Origin: Meloidogyne chitwoodi
Taxonomy: Eukaryota > Nematoda > Chromadorea > Rhabditida > Meloidogynidae
DNA: 64,000 nt
NCBI GenBank assembly: GCA_015183035.1
Contig: JACZZP010000004.1
Span: forward strand, 372,001 to 436,000
Reading direction: 5' to 3'
The translations under genes were made by a program, and so were the position numbers. Below the pieces are notes generated by a model that was not told the DNA's origin, searched no databases, and saw only the letters and a list, made by a program, of their open reading frames with translations. Of this stretch, positions 11,040 through 21,452 are shown one piece after another (the stretch's first letter is position 1; each line of letters starts with the position of its first letter).

Positions 11040-11580
11040 TTTTTTTGGATGATAAAAATATTTTTATTTCCTAAATGTTTGTGAATAATTTTTGAATGTT
11101 TGTGAAAATATATTAATTTTGAATGAATATTAATGAATTTATTTTAAGTATGTTTGTGAAAATATTTATGGAATGTTAAAAAAATAGTTTAATTTTAAAA
11201 AATGCTTGTGAAATTATTTCCTAAATGGTTGTAAAAAAGTTTAATTTTCATAAATATTGTAAAAGTATTTGAGAAATGTTTGTAAAAAATATTTAATATT
11301 TCTGGAATGTGTGTGGAAGTATTTTAATGATTCCGGAATGTTTAACAATTTTTTCGTAATGTTTGTGAAAATCTTATGTTTCCGGGATGTTTGTAAAAAT
11401 ATTTCCGGAATGTTTGTGAAAGCATTTTAATATTTCCGGAATGTTTGTGAAATTATTTCCGGAATAGTTATAAAAATATTTTATATTTCCTGAATAGTTG
11501 TAAAATTATTTCCGGAATGTTTATAAAAATAATTTAATGTTTCCAGAATGATTGTGTATATTTTATAATATTATCTAAAT
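11040..11580. repeat. Short tandem repeat of TTTCCGGAATGTTTGTGAAA
   Basis: About 13 degenerate units of 35-45 bp built on the palindrome TTTCCGGAA followed by TGTTTGTGAAAATAT. Units at the left lack the CCGG centre; the best ones are 11,390-11,470. Non-coding. Confidence 0.8.
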
Positions 11581-12182
11581 TACCTTTGCTTCACTTATGT
11601 GATATGTTATTTTTTAAATGAGGAATTGAGTTATATTCAAAAATTTAAAAATTTAGTACTTTTTCAAAATGAACTTTTTTATATTTTAAAATGTTAATTG
11701 GTGTTAAAAAGTATAATTGCTTTATTTTATTTAAAAAAAACTTTTATTCAAATTAGATTAAAAAAAAACTAAAAAAAATAGAAAAAATGGAAAAATTTGT
11801 TAACATGTCTTTTCAGTGCCACACTAAAACTAAGCAAAATAAAAAAATCTGACTGGTCATTATGTAGCGCCTTGAATTATGATTTTAAAACAAAAGATTT
11901 CGTTTAATTTACTTTAACCGTTATCAAGTTATTATCGAGTAAGTGACGCAGTTCCAAACAAAAATTAAAATAAGCATGACAAAACTTTAAATAAAAAAAT
12001 AATTAGTTAAAATAAACTATAAATATCGTAATTTTAATTAAAATATAAAAAATTCCATAAAAATTAATAGAATTTTAACCAATGTTTAAATTTTTTATTA
12101 GTCTGATATTTCTATTTTTAACCGTGCTTAGCCAGTATTTTATAACAGTTTTGTAATTCCAAAAACATGTTATAAATTACTG
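11581..12182. other. AT-rich non-coding, downstream of the Helitron
   Basis: No gene seen. One satellite scrap (TTTTCAGTGCCACACTAAAA) at about 11,810. The 3' end of the minus-strand Helitron should lie in or left of this stretch, but I cannot find an unambiguous hairpin plus CTRR end. Confidence 0.4.
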
Positions 12183-12313
12183 CCCAGAGTACACCACGTG
12201 GAGGTGCACGGAGGTTAACAGTAAACCTTGTACTCCTGGGAGGAATGGATTACAAGTGCGTTATTTTTGTCCCATTTTTTGTTAATTATTATTTTAAGCA
12301 CAGAGGAAAAACT
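12183..12313 (+). repeat. Two covarying-hairpin units (relatives of the 20.6-kb array)
   Basis: Stem CCCAGAGTAC (12,183-12,192) pairs with GTACTCCTGGG (12,230-12,240), with a one-base bulge. It is followed by GGAGGAATGGATTACAAG. A second stem GTGC (12,256-12,259) pairs with GCAC (12,298-12,301), followed by AGAGGAAAA. Inside the first loop CCACGTGG and a GGTT/AACC stem could form further helices. Same punctuation as the array at 20.62-21.45 kb. Confidence 0.55.
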
Positions 12314-12406
12314 GCTAAAATATAAAAAATCTATTTAAATTTATTTTTTAATATATAAGACTAATACAAATGGTTAAATCATAATAATGGTTGGAAATAT
12401 GTAAAA

Positions 12407-15400
12407 TTAATCAAAGGAAATCCCATTTGCTACAACATTACGAATTGAGATATTACCTTGTTGGTCAACTTTTTTTCCGGGTGCATAAATTCTTATAAAT
12501 TGGCTACTTCGAGCACGGGAAAGGGCTGTATATAATTGACCATGGGCAAAAGGTTCATCACTAAAATCGATACCAAGACGTTCACAAGTTTGGCCTTGAG
12601 CTTTTGTAATGGTCATACAAAAGGCTACTCTAACTGGAAATTGGAACCTTTCAAAACTTACACCGTCAGGACGAGGATCGGTATAATTATTTCTTACTCG
12701 GCAAATACCCACAATTACTCCACGATCTGAACCACTATTAATAGTTTCAGCTTGGATAAGATTTGGATGTAATTGTCTAACAATTAATCTTGTACCATTA
12801 CAAAGAGCTTTTTGGGTATTTAAATTTACGAGCAAAACTATTATTGCGCCAATTTTAAGTTTTATATTATGTGCTGGCATTCCAGTTGGGGTAAGCCTAT
12901 TTAATTGTGCAACGTCATAATCAGCTGCATTATAAGCAAGGGGATTTTCACTTGTTGGATTATCAATAGAAAAGTACTCTTGAATTGGGGAATCAATCAT
13001 ATCAATTATTTCAGAATTAATTAAATCAACCATTCTATTGGTAGGGGAAAGAATTAACCTTTTAAGCAATTCACTACTTGTTATAGCAAAGCCTTGGTCG
13101 AAAACAAAGGTATATAATTCTTGACGGGAGTTTACAAGTAAATTGGGTGAAATTTGGACAGAATCACCAATACTACCTGTTCCAATTGTATAAAGCCAGT
13201 CTTTAAATTGAATTTCGGAGGGTATTACTCGCATATTTTGTAAGAGTCTAATTTTTTGAAAACGTGGGTATAAATTTGAGGATTGAATGGAAGCAGCTAC
13301 TTGGGCATAAGTAGAGGAATTTTCAATTATTACGGGTAAGGATTGCTTCCAATCTCCTGAAAGTATTATAATTTTTCCTCCAAAAGGAAGATGTTTATTA
13401 TGGGGAATTAAAGTCCGGCATATGAGATCAACATTTTCAAATATTATTTTATTTAACATTGTGATTTCATCAATTATTAATACATCAGCTTGGATAATTC
13501 GCCTACCAAAATAACTATCTAATTGGATGGGTGGGACAAATCCTATTTGATTATTAATACCAAGTCTAAAAGCTGAATGTACTGTCATTCCACCAGCATA
13601 AAATTTTGTTGCTGCAATACCTGTGGAAGCTGTTGGTAAAAGTTTGAGACCCAACCGTCTAAGTTGGTAAAGGATAAAATTTAAGAGGAAGGTTTTTCCG
13701 GTACCACCATCTCCTGATAAATAAAACAATTTATTTTGGGATTGGGAATCAAAAGCTGAATTACGAATTAAAAGGAAAAAATTATTTTGTTCGGCAGTAA
13801 GTCGGGCTCTTTCAAAGGTGGAAGTATCGATAGACTCATCCATTTCTTCATCATTAACATGAGATGGGAAGAAAAATTCGTCTAAAGCCCTGTCAGGATC
13901 ATTTATAATGGGATTTTGTGGAGAAGGAAGGTCAAATTCATTCATGGAGCGACCCTGACCTAATAAAATTCTCTCAATTATAGCGAGTGCTCTGTCAATA
14001 CGCCTCGGTTTTTCGGCATCAGAACAACGATGGTCATACATGTGGTTTATAAATAATTCCCAAAGGTGAGCACCATTTATTACACATCTTTCAGTACCGC
14101 CAAATACAAGGATATTAGCAAATAATTGGCGCATTTGGGAAGGGTTAAGCGAATTGGAACCTTCTCTGAGTGTTCTTTCCCAAACGGTATTATCTTCAAA
14201 TAGACCACGTAATCGTGCAGCGTCGGAAAAGGAATCACATACTTGTCCATTCACATTTTTCAAATGATCGGGATCACCGGGGAAATGTTTAATAAGTATA
14301 TATAAGGCAAATTTTTCAGGTTCACGAGGGGAGACGGGTAAAATTCTGCCCATAACGGGTTTACGGCTAGTATTTTTTTCGGAAACTCTTCTTTTATTCC
14401 ACACTTTATTTCTCTTATCAAAGGAATAAGTTTCGGGTAATTGTTCAAATAAAATATTTTTAGCATTAGGATCATTTAACCAAAGTCTCCAATAAGCGGT
14501 AAGTGGGGTCTCTGGAAGTATACCTGCTTGAATATTGGCAAGACTTTGTTCTCTATTATTTGGGGCAAAATATATTTTTTGTTGACCTGGTAAATGGATT
14601 TGTAATGGAATTACGCGGTGGGAAGTAAATCCATATTTATAACCCATTATACGTGTGTATGCTTCAGTGGGACTTCGATAAAGCATTCGAGCGTATTGTG
14701 CGGGTTCATCAACATTTACAAGACCATTAACAGTACTTTTAACATATGAAAAACTTGCTCCTTTAAATGGGTATTTCAGGGCATATTTTAAATTGTCAGA
14801 TTGTCCATAAGCAAATTCTAGATTATGATGTGATTGAAACATTACAAGAATAAGAGGGTTATAAGGAACAACTCTTGAATTATCATATATGATGATGGAT
14901 TTACCTCTTCTTTTAAAATTAAGAACTTCACCACCATTTTGAGGGCTAGGTCTAAAATATTCTGCAGGTTTATTTTCATGTAAAATTGTAAAATTATTAA
15001 AAGCTTTAGGAAATCCCTTTTTACATTTTCCATTACTATCACGACAATATTCAGAACAATCGTGTAATTGATATAGAGGTAAAAGTTCCCTAACTTTACG
15101 GATAAAATTATACCAGGGTGAGTTATCATCTTTAGGGGGTTCTGAAGGAATATGCGCCCAAATTAAATTTTCTACATTTTCAGGTGTTGCAGGAATATCG
15201 GTACAATAAACTCTATGTAAATGGGGGCCACCTATTCTTTTTTGGAACTCACGACTTTCAGCTGATCCTAAAATTTTTCCAAAAATATATTTTTTATCGA
15301 TTAGATAATGGATTTTTCGCAGTTTATCTTCATAAATTCTGCAAATAATATCAAATCGATTTACTACTTTTTGTTTATTAGAAAATAGATTTCTTTTAAT

Positions 15401-18136
15401 CTCTGGCCAACGGGGATTACAGGTAAAGGTGAACATAAAGGATGCATGTCCAGGTTTTTTAGTGCGAGCAAATATTGTGGTAGCATCGTAAAACATATCC
15501 TGAAACCATGGTCGGGTACCTGGGTGGTATTTTCTAAACATAACAATACTACCAAGTTGTTCAACTGACTCTAAATTAGCTTGTCTGGCTAACCATCTAA
15601 GAGCATTTTCGGGTAAAGTAGCTCTTATATCCATTTCTTTTTTTCTTAGAAAATTAGCAACATCGGAATCTGTTCTAGCGGCATAATCAAGGGTATATTT
15701 CTGGGACAAACCACCACCAGAATTCCAAATATTATGGTAATCCTCATTTTTTCTAATTGCTAAACGGAAACGGATATAATCACGGGTGGAAATAAAATTT
15801 CGGTGGGAAATTTGTACAGAATGGGCTACAGAATGATCTGAATCACTATCACTTGACTCATTCTCTTTATCGGTATTATTTTTATTAACGGGAATTTTTT
15901 TATGGTAGCCATCATCACCGCAAGGGAAAAGAAGGGGATAACAAAGAGTATCGGTTTGTGGGTGGTAAGGAGGAAAAGTAAATAAACGACCTTCTTCATC
16001 CGTGATACAAATACCTTTAACTTGGGGAGGTTCATCAGACTCTGTCCATACTGCAAATAAGGTTTCCTCAGTTGGTAGGTTAACTTGCCTTGTATGTAGG
16101 GAAGGATCTATTACATTTGTGGGAGTATCTCTTGCTTCAATTAATACCAGACGGAAATTTCTGACTGAATCGGGTCCATCAGTCTGAATTTTTTGTGTAT
16201 ATTGGGTATGGAAATTTCTATAAACATTTGCAAAGGGATGAATATTACGGAGTAAAATATCTAAATTTCTTAAGGTTGTCGGATCGACTCTATCACCACC
16301 ATAAGCACAATTATTAACCCGATGTTCAAAGGCTGTGTTGGCATCTAAAATATATAATTGAGAAAAGGAGGGACTATCATTACCAGCTATCATTGAACTC
16401 ATTTTTCTTACAAACTCACCGTTTAACATATAACAAATACCACCATCAAAAGTGTTTTCTCTATGACCAACATATATTGAGGCAAATGCAAGTAAAGAAT
16501 TGTATATATTATGGTGTTTTAAAAATTCTAAAGAGGTTTGTGAATTTCCATTTGTTAAGTTTTTTAATAATTGAGGATGTGGATTAAATGGGGGAAGGGA
16601 TACTGAACCACAACGACAACAAAAGGAAGAGGTAATTTTTTTATATTTTTTATGAGTTATATTTATTTCGGAATTTAATAATAAGGCATTACAATCCTCA
16701 CAAATAATATCTCCAAAATTACCTGAATCATAATAGGAAACAGAATGTTGTGACCTAACATCTGCACAGGGAAAGCCTCTATGGCGACGGGTACAATAAG
16801 AAGTAATTTCAGTAAATAAATTTGGAGGAGGGGTAAACGTTGGAATTAAATTAATAGCTTTAATTCTCTCGGTCTTTCTAAGATTTACAGAGGGCGGATC
16901 TGGCTCAATATTTAAAATTGGATAGGAATTTATAACATTATTATCATTAACAACTGAATCCACATTTATGTTATAAACTTCATTTTGGGAGACATTTTCA
17001 TTAATTTCAAGTCCAATATAATCAATTTCATTTGCTAATGCTAACTGGGAAAGATTCCAAAGTATACGCTTTCTTTCATAATTAATATTTAAATTGGGGA
17101 AAATCAATGAGCAATTATTAAAAAGGTACGATTCAGAATATAAGCAAACAAAAAACCCACAATTAATTCCATCTGTTTGCTCAGTAAATTGTGAACGTGT
17201 TAAGGTTTGGATTTGAATATCATCTTCATTAATATTGGGTGTTAACGCACAAATTCCACGTTTGATCAAATCAATACGCCTAAGATCATATCCGGGATAT
17301 GAGACATTGAACAATCTATCAATATCGGGCAGGGAATCAATAAAGATACATTGTTTATTATTACGAACAGATCTATCATAAATTACAAGAGTAAAATGAT
17401 GTGGAAAACTTATAGTCATTAATAAAATATCATAATCAGGAGAATGATTATAACAATATTCTATTGCATTAAGAGGATCAATATTGGGGTTATATTGTAA
17501 CTCAATATTAGAATATAATGGATCTAAAACAACTACACGTTTTTGTGTAATTGTGGATAAATATTTTTGGAAAGAATAAATATAATCTTCTTGTAACCAA
17601 GAAGTTGAATTGGACCAAAGTTCATTGAAAAAATCTCTTGACAAATTAAGATTTACAGGAAATATACGATTATCATATTGTAAAACTGGGCCAAGGGGAA
17701 TTTCTAATGTTTCAATGGACAAAGGATTGATTAAATTATTATTAGGAATATTGATAAATTGACCATGAATATTTCTTTTTCTTGGTCTTCCACTTTTTTG
17801 AATTTTTTTAGGTCTACCACCTTTATTTAATGAAACGATACTATTAGGGGACATACTACGCGAACCCTTAGAACTCAAACTCTCACAAAAAAACTCATTT
17901 TCACTAACAACACTACAATTAAAACCATCATGACCAGGGGAATTAATCCCCAACACATTCAAATTGTCTGGTAACCCAGACCCATCTACCAATGAACCTT
18001 CATACATATTACTTTCAGCGGAACCTTCACCTACAACACTACTACTCTCTAAACTACCATCAACCAACTTACCTCCGACCGCGATTTCATATGATTGTCG
18101 GTTCTTCATTCTTTTCTTATAATTTTTTGAAGGCAT
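12407..18136 (-). CDS. Helitron Rep/helicase with N-terminal Ulp1-like protease
   Basis: Uninterrupted 1,909-codon frame encoding the rolling-circle replication protein of a Helitron transposon. In order: two AT-hook-like motifs (GRPKK, SGRPRKR; about 107-121). A C48/Ulp1-like cysteine protease region follows (170-370) with H246/H247, D267, Q320 and C326 (TDGINCGFF). A cysteine-rich zinc-binding region is at 448-509. The Helitron N-like region carries FTFTCNPRWPEI at 903-913. The HUH Rep motif is PHLHR (H972, H974) and the paired tyrosines are in KYALKY (Y1118, Y1122). A CxxxCxxxxxxxCKKGFPK segment lies at 1,027-1,043. The Pif1-type SF1 helicase has Walker A GDGGTGKT (1475-1482), DE at 1556-1557, GDWKQ at 1594-1598 and a C-terminal TKAQGQT...LYTALSRA. 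All catalytic residues are present, so it may be functional. The start at 18,136 is the first ATG of the open frame. Fusion to a Ulp1-like domain is the unusual feature. Element termini are not identified. Confidence 0.93.
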   Translation of the reverse strand: MPSKNYKKRMKNRQSYEIAVGGKLVDGSLESSSVVGEGSAESNMYEGSLVDGSGLPDNLNVLGINSPGHDGFNCSVVSENEFFCESLSSKGSRSMSPNSIVSLNKGGRPKKIQKSGRPRKRNIHGQFINIPNNNLINPLSIETLEIPLGPVLQYDNRIFPVNLNLSRDFFNELWSNSTSWLQEDYIYSFQKYLSTITQKRVVVLDPLYSNIELQYNPNIDPLNAIEYCYNHSPDYDILLMTISFPHHFTLVIYDRSVRNNKQCIFIDSLPDIDRLFNVSYPGYDLRRIDLIKRGICALTPNINEDDIQIQTLTRSQFTEQTDGINCGFFVCLYSESYLFNNCSLIFPNLNINYERKRILWNLSQLALANEIDYIGLEINENVSQNEVYNINVDSVVNDNNVINSYPILNIEPDPPSVNLRKTERIKAINLIPTFTPPPNLFTEITSYCTRRHRGFPCADVRSQHSVSYYDSGNFGDIICEDCNALLLNSEINITHKKYKKITSSFCCRCGSVSLPPFNPHPQLLKNLTNGNSQTSLEFLKHHNIYNSLLAFASIYVGHRENTFDGGICYMLNGEFVRKMSSMIAGNDSPSFSQLYILDANTAFEHRVNNCAYGGDRVDPTTLRNLDILLRNIHPFANVYRNFHTQYTQKIQTDGPDSVRNFRLVLIEARDTPTNVIDPSLHTRQVNLPTEETLFAVWTESDEPPQVKGICITDEEGRLFTFPPYHPQTDTLCYPLLFPCGDDGYHKKIPVNKNNTDKENESSDSDSDHSVAHSVQISHRNFISTRDYIRFRLAIRKNEDYHNIWNSGGGLSQKYTLDYAARTDSDVANFLRKKEMDIRATLPENALRWLARQANLESVEQLGSIVMFRKYHPGTRPWFQDMFYDATTIFARTKKPGHASFMFTFTCNPRWPEIKRNLFSNKQKVVNRFDIICRIYEDKLRKIHYLIDKKYIFGKILGSAESREFQKRIGGPHLHRVYCTDIPATPENVENLIWAHIPSEPPKDDNSPWYNFIRKVRELLPLYQLHDCSEYCRDSNGKCKKGFPKAFNNFTILHENKPAEYFRPSPQNGGEVLNFKRRGKSIIIYDNSRVVPYNPLILVMFQSHHNLEFAYGQSDNLKYALKYPFKGASFSYVKSTVNGLVNVDEPAQYARMLYRSPTEAYTRIMGYKYGFTSHRVIPLQIHLPGQQKIYFAPNNREQSLANIQAGILPETPLTAYWRLWLNDPNAKNILFEQLPETYSFDKRNKVWNKRRVSEKNTSRKPVMGRILPVSPREPEKFALYILIKHFPGDPDHLKNVNGQVCDSFSDAARLRGLFEDNTVWERTLREGSNSLNPSQMRQLFANILVFGGTERCVINGAHLWELFINHMYDHRCSDAEKPRRIDRALAIIERILLGQGRSMNEFDLPSPQNPIINDPDRALDEFFFPSHVNDEEMDESIDTSTFERARLTAEQNNFFLLIRNSAFDSQSQNKLFYLSGDGGTGKTFLLNFILYQLRRLGLKLLPTASTGIAATKFYAGGMTVHSAFRLGINNQIGFVPPIQLDSYFGRRIIQADVLIIDEITMLNKIIFENVDLICRTLIPHNKHLPFGGKIIILSGDWKQSLPVIIENSSTYAQVAASIQSSNLYPRFQKIRLLQNMRVIPSEIQFKDWLYTIGTGSIGDSVQISPNLLVNSRQELYTFVFDQGFAITSSELLKRLILSPTNRMVDLINSEIIDMIDSPIQEYFSIDNPTSENPLAYNAADYDVAQLNRLTPTGMPAHNIKLKIGAIIVLLVNLNTQKALCNGTRLIVRQLHPNLIQAETINSGSDRGVIVGICRVRNNYTDPRPDGVSFERFQFPVRVAFCMTITKAQGQTCERLGIDFSDEPFAHGQLYTALSRARSSQFIRIYAPGKKVDQQGNISIRNVVANGISFD

Positions 18137-18305
18137 TATAAATATTACTAATTAATAATAATTATAATCTGAAAAAGAAAATAAAAATAAAAATTAATAA
18201 ATAAATAATACGCGAACAAAAAATACATAAGAAAATTAAATACGCGAATAATATTAATGAAAAACGCGACAAATAAATTATATGAAATGATAAATAAAAT
18301 GTTAA
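18137..18305. promoter_or_regulatory. Divergent spacer between Helitron and broken copy
   Basis: About 170 bp of AT-rich DNA between the start codon of the minus-strand Helitron and the inverted remnant copy. It should hold the Helitron promoter or 5' leader. No specific site recognised. Confidence 0.3.
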
Positions 18306-18935
18306 TAAATTATTATTTAATGTTGATGGTAGTTTAGAGGGTGGCAGATTTGTAGGTGATGGTTCCTCGGAAAGTAATATGAATGAAGGTTCATTGGTAG
18401 ATGGGTATGAATTATCAGACAAGTAGAATGTGTTGGGGATTAATTCTCCTGGGGATGATGGTTTTAATTGTAGTTGTGTTAGTGAAGATGATTTTTCCTG
18501 TGAAAGTTTGAGTTCGAAGGGATCTTGTAGTATTTCTCCTAGTAGTAATGTTTCATTAAGTAAGCGTGGAAGACCCAAAAAATTTAAAAGAAGTGGAAGG
18601 CCAAGAAAAAGAAATATTCACGGCCAAATTGTTAATATTCCCAATAATCAACCCGATCTCTTATCAATAGAAACATTAGAAATCCCCTTTGGCCAAGTTT
18701 TACTATATGATAATAGTATCTTTCCTGTAAACTTTAATTTGTCAAGAGATTATTTCAATAAACTTTGGTCCAATTCAACTTCTTGGTTACAAGAAGATTA
18801 TATTTATTCTTACCAAAAATATTTATCCACAATTACACAAAAGTGTAGTTGTTTTAGATCCATTATATTCCAATATTGAGTCTCAGTATAGCCCCAATGT
18901 TGATCCTCTTAATCCATTAGATCATTGTTATATAA
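18306..18935 (+). pseudogene. Truncated Helitron N-terminal fragment
   Basis: On the plus strand, head to head with the intact copy. The translation follows residues ~25-230 of the Helitron protein: acidic/serine-rich leader, both AT hooks (RGRPKKF, SGRPRKRN) and the first part of the protease region (SNSTSWLQEDYIYS). It is broken by an in-frame TAG at 18,424-18,426 and by a one-base deletion near 18,842, after which the VVLDPLYSN-like segment continues in another frame. Homology stops at about 18,935, before the protease catalytic residues. Protein similarity is high, so the duplication and truncation are fairly recent. Confidence 0.85.
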
Positions 18936-19233
18936 ATTCGGCAATTGGTCGCAATTTTTATTTTTTAATATTTTTCAAACATAATTTAGTGACATTTTTT
19001 AGATAAATATCACAACATCACATTATCAATTTATATAAAATCACATTCAGTTAAATCTTTTTTCAGTTACTCATCTATACTAGTTCCCAAAAATTGATCA
19101 GCAATAATACATTTGAAAATAGGTCAATGAAGAAACATTACAAAACATCATAAATACAAAAATACATAGAAACAAAATTACAAAGAAATACAATTTTTAT
19201 AAGTTTTTAATGTATTTTTATATGTATTATTTC
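18936..19233. other. AT-rich non-coding
   Basis: Nothing recognisable apart from scattered AT-rich simple sequence. Confidence 0.5.
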
Positions 19234-19642
19234 AGCTTTATTACACAATATGCGTCCAATCAATTTTTATATGTCCAAACTACTTTTGTACGTCCAATGA
19301 AACTTTTATGCGTCAAATTATTAAGGTCCGATTTAAGTGATTACGGAAAAGGGTCCATGTCCAATTTTTCCATTTTCTAGTTTTTTTGACGAAAACAAAG
19401 ATGAAACCGAAAACAACCTAAACTTTAGTCTTTCATTTAAAATAATTTAAAAGAGAACCGAAAATGAGACGAACCATTTCCAGTAAATCCCTTAACTTAA
19501 ATTAACTATTAAAATTCGATTGGACGTATAAAAATTTGATTGCACATATAGACTTTGGTTGGACGTATAAAAATTCGATCTGAAGCACAAAAGTCGATTT
19601 CACAAATAAAAATTGATTAGACGCACATTATGTAATAGAGCC
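19234..19642. mobile_element. Inverted-repeat element with internal TGCGTCCAATCAA repeats
   Basis: Left end GCTTTATTACACAATATGCG pairs with the complement of the right end (CGCACATTATGTAATAGAGC). Each arm holds several ~26-bp copies of TATGCGTCCAATCAATTTT, in opposite orientation in the two arms. The centre (19,340-19,500) carries no gene. A foldback or MITE-like element; no target-site duplication is clear. Similar GCGTCCCATCA motifs recur at 60.98-61.26 kb. Confidence 0.6.
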
Positions 19643-19667
19643 ATTTTTTCTTCATTGAATTAAAGAA

Positions 19668-19828
19668 GTTTAGGTCACACGCCATTTATTCTCAGGAAAT
19701 AAAATTAAATAAAGGAAAAAATTAGAGAACTTATATATATCCTAACTTATTCAAAATAAAATATTTGACACTCGAAAATTAAAAATATTTTCTTGTGAAT
19801 AAATGGGGTGTGTACCTAAACTACATAA
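19668..19828. mobile_element. MITE with AGGTAAACACCCCATTTATT-type ends
   Basis: Left AGTTTAGGTCACACGCCATT and right AATAAATGGGGTGTGTACCT plus AAACT are imperfect inverted repeats of about 30 bp around an AT-rich centre. Single ends or pairs of the same sequence recur at 28.16, 29.76, 44.0-44.1, 47.29, 49.43, 51.81 and 62.77 kb. Confidence 0.6.
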
Positions 19829-19916
19829 GCTCCTTTCAGTGACCTATTTTCCAATGTATATTTTCACTAACCTTGTTTCATGAGCCAGTATAGATATGAC
19901 TAAAAAATTTTATTAA

Positions 19917-20545
19917 CTGAATGTGGCATCAAATAAATCTAAAATATATTATTAATCTGAAAAAAATTATTAATATTAAGTTTAAAAAATATTAAAAAAC
20001 AAAATCCGCGACAAAATTGCCTCACTCAGTAATTATTCTCCTGAAAATAATATTTTATTAATTAATAAACATGAAATAAAAAATTGATTAGCTGAATGTG
20101 GTATCAAATAAATCTAAAATATATTATTAATCTGAAAAAATTATTAATATTAATTTTAAAAAATAGTAAAACAAAATTTGCTTCCAAACTGCCTTACAAT
20201 ATAATTATTCTCCTGAAAATATAATTTTATTAATTAATAGATACGAACTAAAAATTTGATTAGCTGAATGTGACATCAGATAGATCTAAAATGTATTATT
20301 AATCTGAAAAAATTATCAATATTAATTTTAAAAAATAGTAAAAAACAAAATCTGCACCAAAATTGCCTCACTCTGTAATTATTTTCCTGAAAATTTTATT
20401 AAGTATAATATCAAACAAACTGCAATGAGTTGTGATTCTAAATTAATAAAATTATGATTTTTATTTAAATTAAAAAAATTATTAAAAACCAAAATCTGCG
20501 CCAAATTTACACTCTGTAATTATTCTCCTGAAAATGAACTTAATG
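19917..20545. repeat. ~173-bp tandem repeat, about 3.7 copies
   Basis: Head-to-tail units start at CTGAATGTG (about 19,917, 20,092 and 20,264; a partial unit follows from about 20,440). Each holds AAATATATTATTAATCTGAA, a CAAAATCTGC-like stretch and TAATTATTCTCCTGAAAAT. Non-coding. Confidence 0.85.
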
Positions 20546-20621
20546 ATAATATGTTTTGTTCAAAATTTTGCTTTTATAATTTATAATAAATCATTAAAAA
20601 TAATAAATAATGTATGTGGAA

Positions 20622-21452
20622 GATGGGGTTACAAGTGCGTTGTTTTTGTCCCAACCCAACTTTTATTTATTTATTTATTTATTTACGCACAGGGGAGGAG
20701 CGGGTACAAGTGCTTTAATTTATTTATATTTATTTAATTTATTATTTTTTATTTGCACAGGGGAGGAAATTCCTACAAGTGTGTCTCTACTCTGAAATCC
20801 TATTTTTAAGTGAGACACACAGGGGACTAACTATCTTTATAATTGAAAGAAACTTATAATTATTTTAAAAAATCTTAACTATAAAAAAGTGAAATATTGC
20901 AAGTGTTCCACACAGGCAACACAGGGGAGGAAAGGGTACAAGTATGCTATACCGGGCATATTTATTTTAATTATTTCTATTTTTATTTATGTATAGCATA
21001 CAGGGAGATAAGAGATACAAGTGTGTGCCCGTTTTATTTTTTCACACAGGGGTGGAAATTCCTACAAGTGTGCCAATTCTGAGAGAGGCTACACAGGGGA
21101 TTAACTTAAAGGCCTTTTTTATTTATTTATTTGTTTTTTTATTTATTAGGCCTTGATTGGAAAGGATAAAAATAAAAATCTTAAAAAAAGAAAAATCTAA
21201 AATGACAAAATTGCAAGTGCACCAGGCCGTGCACAGGGGTGGAAAGGACTACAATTGTACCAGTGAGGTTACAAAGGGGAGGAAATGATTACAAGTATGT
21301 CATTTTTTATTTTTTATTATTTAGATAACAGTTATATGACATACAGGGAGAACCCTTTAAGATATGCTGACTTATTGGACGGAAGGTTCCTACAAGTGTG
21401 TCTCTACTGGGCCTGTTTTATTTATTTATTTATTAAGTGAGACACACAGGGG
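20622..21452 (+). repeat. Array of covarying hairpins: ACAAG-stem-loop-stem-AGGGGAGG
   Basis: Eleven units share ACAAG before and AGGGGAGGAAA (or close variants) after a hairpin whose stem differs in sequence but keeps pairing. Left and right stem arms: GTGCGT 20,635/20,685; GTGC 20,710/20,755; GTGTGTCTC 20,779/20,812; GTGTT 20,903/20,918; GTATGCTATAC 20,942/20,991; GTGTGTG 21,021/21,043; GTGTGCC 21,068/21,087; GTGCAC 21,217/21,229; TTGTACC 21,255/21,267; GTATGTCAT 21,295/21,336; GTGTGTCTC 21,396/21,439. Loops run from 6 to about 45 nt and are unrelated. Several linkers (GGAAATTCC, GGAAGGTTCC) are themselves palindromic. Structural conservation is seen directly; function is unknown. Confidence 0.8.

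Noticed and set aside
12183..12240. Known ribozyme (hammerhead, twister or similar) in the hairpin units
   Set aside because: None of the conserved catalytic motifs of those classes is present; only the paired shape is supported.
12536..16587. Several 60-95-codon frames on either strand inside the Helitron gene
   Set aside because: Out-of-frame or antisense shadows of the 1,909-codon frame.
18162..18578. Minus-strand 138-codon frame
   Set aside because: Antisense shadow of the truncated Helitron copy, whose plus-strand translation matches the intact protein.
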